NCBI GenBank assembly: GCA_037903475.1
Contig: JBAJFG010000151.1
Location: 1 to 64,000 of the forward strand
Reading direction: 5' to 3'
Length of the DNA stretch: 64,000 nucleotides
DNA from: Ancylostoma caninum
Taxonomy: Eukaryota > Nematoda > Chromadorea > Rhabditida > Ancylostomatidae
The position numbers were made by a program, and so were the translations under genes. Every line of letters starts with the position of its first letter. The stretch's first letter is position 1. The notes under the pieces are model-generated. The model had not been told where the DNA came from and ran no database searches. It saw nothing but the letters and a program-made list of their open reading frames with translations. Shown here piece after piece: positions 57,045-64,000 of the stretch.

Positions 57045-59300
57045 TGTTGCCCAATTTTTGAGCTCTTCATGATGTAACCCTCCCGTACATCACGTAAATT
57101 GAGTTCAAGATATCCCGATTTTAAAAGCGCTTCTCACGAGATATCCCGATTTTAAAAGCGCGTAGGTGAAGTTGCCACTGGCACTCTCTTGCGCAACAAC
57201 ACGTGACAGCGACAAGGAGATGTCGCTGTAGTGACTTTTGCAACACCATCTGTGGTGCGGCATTCACTAGTACAGCGACACAGGTGTTGCGGCACCTTCT
57301 GCCATTGAAACCCGTTCTATGTATGTATATGGCTCGCTATGTAGTGGTCGCCCTCTGGTTGCAGGTACTGTGCAAATGCGCAAATAGAACAGAGAACATC
57401 ATTTGTTGGCAGTACGCTGTTAGGAAAATATATATCAGTATCGTAGAACGAGGAACATTCAGAACAAAATACATATAGTGCGTTAGATTCCAAACAATTC
57501 CTTTTCTGTGGGCTCTTATGATGTTTGGCGAGTAAATCACCCACAAATCTCCTGCACTTTGTGATAATAACAGTGACACATCTAGATTTCTGATGATGAT
57601 CCTTTTTATCTGAACATGAACAAAGTACGGAGCAAAGTACCAACAAAAACTTCCTGCTAGTAATTTTTCGTTTCACTGTAGGGCTTTCCTTGTCGTCTTT
57701 AATATACGAGTTAAATACATAAATCTGAATAGATCATCAACACTAAATAGTTTTGATAACTTTCATACATGAGCGAGAAGTCCACCATCTTTTCATAAGA
57801 ATTTCCAAGCACTACCACTTAGGAATGAGAATGCATTAGTTTGTAAAAAATAACGCAATCCAGCATATTTCAATGTCGACTGTGTAGAGAATCAACGATC
57901 TCGGCACTGATCCTCTCACTCAATTCATTTTCCGGATTTTCATCCAACAGTAGTAATGTCTATCCGAGCGCGAATCTGGCAGTTTTCAGGATTCTGGGAA
58001 GAACAAACTCTTGGTGCATTGGCAAGATTGCTCGAATGCTAACGCTGGCCGATTCGGGTGAGAATGTTGATTTCAAGTGGTAGTTTCGAAGAATAAGGTG
58101 CAACTGGCCCGGAAGTTTTTGAACACCCCTCTAGAGCTGTTGGAAACCTGTCGAAGCCACTCTTCTCTGAGTCTCTCCTTTGCGCAGTGGTTCTCCCCGA
58201 ATAGCGTTTAAAGGCAAGGTCCGATCAAAACAAGCCATATCGGTTTTTTACTTGAAACGTTGGTTCTTTGATGGCAGTTGCCGTAAATAACTGTGAAAGT
58301 CGGGGAAAGATATGGGTAAGTTACCGTAAAGAGCCGCCAATTTGGTTGCATGGTTGCATAGCACTCGGAGATTCCGGGACGGCGAACGCAGACCGAACGC
58401 AGGCCTAACACATTTCAACAGCAGTTACACCGCGAGGCGAAAGCTTATTTTGTCGCCCCACCAGCTGCGTTCGCCCCTAGAAGGCTGTGTTTCGGGGGCG
58501 ATGAACTGGTTTGCATGTCTCAAACCTAGGATCGCAGCTCAATCTGGGCACAGGGCTGTATTCGTAGTGCAGACTTGGGTAAATGGATGCTTACCCAAGC
58601 CCATCCAAAAATAATAATTATTGCACTGGGCCACGGTTTTACCCGGGCCTCAGCCAGTCTGACGAGTCTCGTGGGCTTCTCTTGCCTCCGCCGGAGCGGA
58701 GACACGACTAAACTTTGTTGCTCAACCAGCGGCTCATATACACCTCCTAGGGCGCGTGTCGCCATGTGGCAAGGAGCATGAACTGCACCACAGTTCATCG
58801 GGCAAAAAAAAAACGCAGCCAAAACACGGGGTTTGCTGCTCTTAGCAGCCGGAATGCAGCAGTTCTTCCTCTTGCAGCAATATCTGCCTTCCATTTCTTG
58901 GGGGTGTTGCTTGCCAGGTTGTGCTGCGTTTGCCTTATTCAGTTATCTGAGTACGTGCCACCAGTGGACGACCACTAATCAGATAGCTCCTAAAAGGTGC
59001 TGCAGTAGCAGATGTGGTGTTGCGTTCGGAGGTGCAGCAGCACCGCTGTTGCCGCAGTAGTGGGTGCCGCAGCACCCATGCTGTTGCGCAAATCACTACA
59101 GCAACACCTTCTTGTTGCTGTGTGGAGGATCGTTACGTCACGTGTTGCTGTGTTGGAAGAGAGTAGCGGTGGCAACTCCATCCATAACGGAGCCCCAGAT
59201 ACTGTAACCCCGGAGTATTTTGTTCCGAAACTTGGAATTGACCTTTAAAAGCGCTTTCAAACTCGATTTACGTGATGTGCGAGTGGTTTACATCACGAAG
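57045..59300. mobile_element. ~2.2-kb structure with ~250-bp inverted arms
   Basis: The left arm (57045-57310) and right arm (58985-59300) are imperfect reverse complements. Shared words include GCTCTTCATGATGTAA / GCTCTTCGTGATGTAA, CATCACGTAAATTGAGTT, TTTTAAAAGCGC, CAACACGTGAC and GTTGCTGTAGTGA. The left arm has an internal duplication of GAGATATCCCGATTTTAAAA-type sequence. The middle (57310-58985) has only short ORFs. This could be a foldback DNA transposon or two inverted copies of a repeat. Confidence 0.5.
57380..57690. repeat. Dispersed repeat R6, copy 1
   Basis: Collinear with 60680-60955 in the same orientation. Shared words include GTTCCAAATAATTCCTTTTCTG-type sequence, TTATGATGTTTG.CGAGTAAATCA, CAGTGACA and TTCTGATGATG. 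Located just inside the left arm of the 57-59 kb structure. Confidence 0.65.
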
Positions 59301-60679
59301 AGCCCAGAAAATGTATATCGAAAATTCTGGCCGAATCTTGCCTTTAGGATTTCAATTTGAGGAAATCGCTAGCAACTGCCGCTATATGTACTATTATAAC
59401 ACATCAGGCTTTTATGTGAAATAGACTTGAACAATTCTGAAGGCACCCGCAAAATTTGCTACAGTTTTTTATTCAAGAAGAAAGCTAGGATGTCATGTCC
59501 GGCTATATACCTTGTGCGAAAAGTTTGGTCTATATCATGGAAGTTGTCCACATTAGGGCATACTTGTGCTGAGGCATACATTTTCAAGTTTTTTTTTATT
59601 ATTCAAATGCTTTTGTAACAACGCCATTCTTCACCGGAGAGTATTTCGATTGTCACCTCAATAGCTCCATTTCAAGATAAATGATGATACCGCCCTCCTG
59701 AAAGCAAATGTAAACAGCCAATTTAGACATACTGCGAAGCTTAACTCGTTTTCTTGAAAACCGGATCGTGGGTTGATTACAGGAAATAGCTGAAAAACCA
59801 ACTTTTGGCGTTGCACAAGAGTAATTCGCGAATGCATCACCCTCCCACATGAAATGAAGGGTGAATATTCCACAGCACTGTTACATTAGAAGTGGGACAC
59901 GAAGGTCTTAAGCTCTGAAAAATCATAGAATACAAAGGATATGGTGAACGATAAGAAAAACTGACGGTAAAAGTCTAGGTAGAAGAGCTCACCTCATCAA
60001 CAAATATGTTACATCCTAGACCGACCTTACCATAACATTACTGAACACATTCCTTTGTCCCATCACTTTTCACACGCATCCACTCTTGCACATCAGATTC
60101 AACTTCAAGTCTTACAGGTCCCCAAGCTTGAAAAATAATTTATGTTTGAAGCCAAGCTTCGAAATGGTGATAATTTCGGAGAATATTGTGTAAGAAACGT
60201 GAAAACAATAAAAATCGATAAAATCTCAAATTCAATTGGATGTCTGTTCACCTTTCAGTGACTGAATTCAAGGGTGCCATTGGCGAACAATTTCGCTTTC
60301 GTCTCGGGGTGTGCTGGTTTGTTGTCCTGAAGCGTTGATTACTCTCGAACTCTTATTTTGGAGGAAGCAATGAAGTAATGAAATGCACGAAAAATGCACT
60401 AGTGCCACATTGCTTTTTACAAGCATTCGTTGACTCATGTAGCTTCGTTTTATTTTGACAGGAGAGCATAAAACAACTACCATTCTTTGCATTTTGTACG
60501 ACAGTTTTAACAGAACATATGGCATTTCGCAGTGGTAATTTGCTTGGAGTACGTTATTGTACTTATGTACATGCGTGGAGCGGAGTAATATTCGGAAATG
60601 TTCTTACATTTTGCTTCGTGAGGGTTTAAAAATTAATAAAGTCGGAGATCTAGTGAGAACCGCAGCAGAACTTTGCGAA

Positions 60680-60955
60680 CCCCTCATTGGCAGTACGTTA
60701 TCAGAAAAAAAATACATTAGAACCGAAAGACGAAGGACCTTCAGAACACACACAATGTCGTGGACCGGGTTCCAAATAATTCCTTTTCTGCGAGTGTTAT
60801 GATGTTTGACGAGTAAATCATCCACAACTCTCCTGCATTTTTGAAAATGACAGTGACATATTTAGAGTTCTGATGATGTTTATCTGAACAAAGTCCGAGC
60901 AAAGTGCCAACGAAAACTTTCTGCTACTGTTTTTCCGTTACAATATAGAGCTGAG
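60680..60955. repeat. Dispersed repeat R6, copy 2
   Basis: The direct counterpart of 57380-57690, with moderate divergence. No inverted arms were seen around this copy. Confidence 0.65.
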
Positions 60956-60959
60956 ATTC

Positions 60960-62560
60960 CCGTGTTATCTTGCACATATGAAATAAATACTTAAATTTAA
61001 TAAAAAAATATTAATAGGTTCCAGGGACCCTCATTGATGAAGGGAACGTTCGCCAACCTTTGCAAGGAATTTCCTAGCATGACACAATCAGGCTTGCCAT
61101 CGCATTACTTTGTAAACAAATACCCATCTCTTTCGTTTGTAGCATTGTCTTCCGTGAATACATTTCAACTAAATGAAAGACGTGTAATGAAATAAGTAAA
61201 CTAAAATTCCTGGAAAATTTGCATGCACTTTTCAATATCTCGAAACAACAAGAATGTGTCAACAGTACTCCATATCACGACTGGGATCATTCAAAATGAT
61301 CAATAAAAAGATTTCCACCTTGTAATAGCTATTACGTTTGAGATCTTTTAGTATTCTTCTGACCAGCAATGATGGGCCTTGCGTTTTTAAACTTGCTCTG
61401 GTTCTATCGGTTTCCTATAACATCTGCTTTAGCAGTGGAACATACACCATTTCTTATGTGGATTCAAAAACTGTGAGGGAGTTAGCAACGGTCCATCGTT
61501 CAAAGTTGATTTCCTCCCTGAGCTTGAGCAATGTACACTGCGTGCGACAGTTTTCAAATGGTCCGGCCGCACAAAGCTTCTGCTAACCACCACTCTTGGC
61601 CAGGCTTTACATCACGGAGCTCTCGTGACCTAGAAATAAATTCGCAGCCGTGACATATCTATTAGTTCAAGGAATTTTGCTTTATGAATTCAAATCTGAA
61701 GGAATGTCGAAGGAAGATAAACATAGCACCGACGTTGCGTGTGGAGAGGGCATTTCTTCCAAATTGGTAACAGCTCATAATTTTTCAAGAGCTTGGTGAT
61801 GGCTTCGCGAACGGGTCAAACATCCGGCACTCGCAGCTGCCTCTTGAAAGAGCTGGTTGAGTCTAATCCACACATTCCAGTCCGTTCTGCGCATCCTAAC
61901 CGGTAGATGGCGAGAAGTTAGCCGTTAGGCGATTAACTCTGTACCAGTACACTAAGTAGATTGGTAAGACGAAGGTAGACAGAATCCGATCGAGGAATAC
62001 CAACACACTCTCCCCTACAACTCGGTAGGACTTTTCCGCGCGGATATTTTTACAATCCGCTTTTGAAAGGACTGGAACTGTTGTGGGATGTGGTCTATAT
62101 GTGTGAACACGTCTCATGGACCATCCTCCTGCGAGACGCTCAAAAAGTAGTGAAGCTATTGTTGGGCTATCAGAAACTCTTCTTTGACATTCCGTGGCCA
62201 GCAACAGCAGTCACTACTGCAAATTTTCCCCAAATGAATAAACAATATTGAGTTGTAATACTCTTAATTCATTGACTAGCGCCCCTTCGGGACGCTAGAA
62301 AGTGGGGTGGGGCAGCCACTTGAGGCAGGTAAAAAAGCTTCACACATGTGAAATTCTTAGAGAATTAAGAAAAAAGCAAGACTGATCATTAAGTGAGCAT
62401 CAGCAAGACTGATCATAATCACCTGAAATGATTCACGTTAAAGCTTCGCGTTAATGAGATAGTGCAACTGATGAGCTTCTGCTTCAGCATACAGGGAGGA
62501 AGAAGAGGTGGTCGACTCAGACACAAATGAGTGCGTAGCGTGCCCCTACTCCACCGTTAG
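60960..62560. other. Non-coding region without recognised features
   Basis: No exon structure or family motif was found. Short ORFs on both strands lack support. Confidence 0.4.
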
Positions 62561-62564
62561 ACGT

Positions 62565-62895
62565 GCATCTTGATGTTTCCCACTCTATTGGGCCACCGCG
62601 GACCCATTCTCCATCCGTGCACCCGTATCCAGGCGCTTTCCCACTGTTGGGCCAGGGAAGACCCATTTTCCATTCATGGATCTGTATCCTGGCGTTCCTC
62701 CCATTATTGGGGCAGGGCAGACCCAATCCATCGGTGGGACTCGTGTCCCAGCGCTTTCCCCAATATTGGCCTCCTGCGGACCCATTCTCCATCGATGGAC
62801 CCTTATCTCGGCGTTTTCCCCACTATTGGGCCACGGCGAACCCTTTCTCCATCCATGGATCCGTACCCTGCCGTTTTCCCACTGTTAGGCCACAC
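62565..62895 (-). repeat. M60 minisatellite, distal array
   Basis: About six units of 59-62 bp, each containing a core like GGCGTTTTCCCCACTATTGG followed by GACCCATTCTCCATC and a CGTATCC-like end. In reverse complement the core matches the array at 16370-16870. Confidence 0.8.
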
Positions 62896-62899
62896 ATTC

Positions 62900-64000
62900 T
62901 GATGTTTTTCTGAACTACGAGGCCTCGACACATCAGTCCGTCATCAGTGCACCCGCATTTGTTGTAAATCTTGAAAAAAATGAAAGAAAGTTAGGAAATA
63001 TTCAGAAAGCTTGATCAATTGCAAAACTGGTTCCAGAAAATGTCATAACAGCTTGTAATGACGTGTTCTTCTTTCATTCATCCTGTGTATTTGATTGTAC
63101 TGCCCTTCTTAAAAACAGACGGATCCTCAAGCTGCATAATCTCCATGGGACCTCAATAATGAGAGGTGCTCGAAGAGCACATTCTATATAAGGAAACCGA
63201 GTGAATCCCATCGCTACGACCTCCACTCATCCTTTCGAAGAGATTCACGACCAGCGTTCCCAGGATTGAGTGCAGTTACTGACAAAGCTCCATCACAGGG
63301 GCTACTCTGCTCCGTACATTGCTGCTATGCATCGTCAAATCGTTGTAAACACTGTCTCGCCCTGAGCGCTCGAGACCGCTAGCTGATGGTCCCACCGCGA
63401 AATCCCGAATGCACCCGACTTCCACTACGTCTATGCACCTATGACGAAACATCGGCCGAATGTCCCGTCAGCTGCGCATCTTCGCGAGCCACAGTCTATA
63501 TATGAGCTCACGGCTAAAGCGTGCGATCACGTGCTAGTCCCCCTACGTCTGCGCTCTAGAAAATTTTGTTGCACTACCATGATTTATATAAGAGGATATA
63601 GTTAAGGACAAACGCCCCGATAAGGACAAACGTACGTACATATGTACAAAACCTGTGGCAAAACGTTAAACAGATGTTTTTCTAAGAATTTTCAGAAAAC
63701 AATTAGTGGCTATGGTGCTTGTTCTACTGCGTACGTTGTTATCATGTATTTCATATCTGACGCAGAGCCACTTTGAGAAAACTGGCAAGGCCAAAAGGTC
63801 AACTAGTAGTGTGAAGGTGTGGCTGTTCATTTTTTTTTGCCATCTATCGGAAAACTGTGGTGAAATGCTGGAGTTCTTGGACGCTTTCAATCTATGCAGA
63901 ATGACAATCGAACGGTCTTGGGTTTATACTCAATCAAAAATTTCCTACGACTTTTGAGCTATATATTCCCTCAGATGATTTTTGAAGCCCACCACAAGAG
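62900..64000. other. Right end of window, no gene recognised
   Basis: Scattered short ORFs only. A 74-83 codon open stretch on both strands at 63666-63957 has no motif. Confidence 0.4.

Noticed and set aside
1..64000. CRISPR arrays, rRNA genes or bacterial operons
   Set aside because: No spacer-repeat arrays, rRNA signatures or operon-like packing. Intron structure and composition are eukaryotic.

Overview
The window looks like nuclear DNA of a parasitic strongylid nematode, most likely a hookworm (Ancylostoma or a close relative). The evidence is: small AT-rich introns with TTTCAG-type acceptors; start codons abutting a splice acceptor, as expected for spliced-leader trans-splicing; a mariner element of the Hsmar1/bandit type (bandit was described from a hookworm); RTE-type LINE debris; and a mitochondrial cytochrome b insert that reads correctly only with the invertebrate mitochondrial code. 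There is no sign of bacterial or viral gene organisation.

The main content is a tandem array of five paralogous genes, all on the minus strand, covering 4.1-53.0 kb. Each encodes a type II membrane glycosyltransferase of family 92 (GT92, Pfam Glyco_transf_92, formerly DUF23). I call them A (4087-10539), B (13085-19371), C (25394-30460), D (36859-43343) and E (46538-53014). Most predicted ORFs in these intervals are single exons of these genes or shadows of them. Rebuilding them by hand gives 11 coding exons per gene with the same intron positions and phases, and open frames of 454, 441, 439, 439 and 434 residues. All five keep the transmembrane anchor, the FIDLDER/FVDLDER (DxD-like) motif and the C-terminal HYRDV...YVYG block, so none is an obvious pseudogene. 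C and D are the most alike. A and E are the outer and most divergent copies.

The introns and spacers are heavily colonised by repeats. Gene A carries a decayed 1.27-kb mariner (intron 3), a cytochrome b NUMT (intron 1) and an unexplained 1.1-kb expansion of intron 6. Gene B carries a ~60-bp minisatellite. Gene C carries one copy of a ~400-bp dispersed repeat. Gene D carries an internally deleted RTE LINE and a near-perfect 29-bp hairpin. Gene E carries a repeat with tetranucleotide runs and a second tract of the 60-bp minisatellite. The spacers hold a 955-bp Tc1/mariner-type element with TIRs, a second mariner transposase relic, AT and CATA microsatellites, a cluster of TTCGAATA motifs and another strong hairpin.

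From 53 to 64 kb I find no convincing gene. There is one membrane-protein-like ORF head-to-head with gene E, a 49-bp GC-rich minisatellite, a ~2.2-kb structure with ~250-bp inverted arms, a direct duplicate of part of it, and a third tract of the 60-bp minisatellite.

The paralogs probably act in the Golgi on glycoprotein or glycolipid glycans. The one well-characterised nematode member, C. elegans GALT-1, galactosylates core fucose on N-glycans. The substrates of these copies cannot be read from sequence. All intron-exon models were made by eye and need RNA support.
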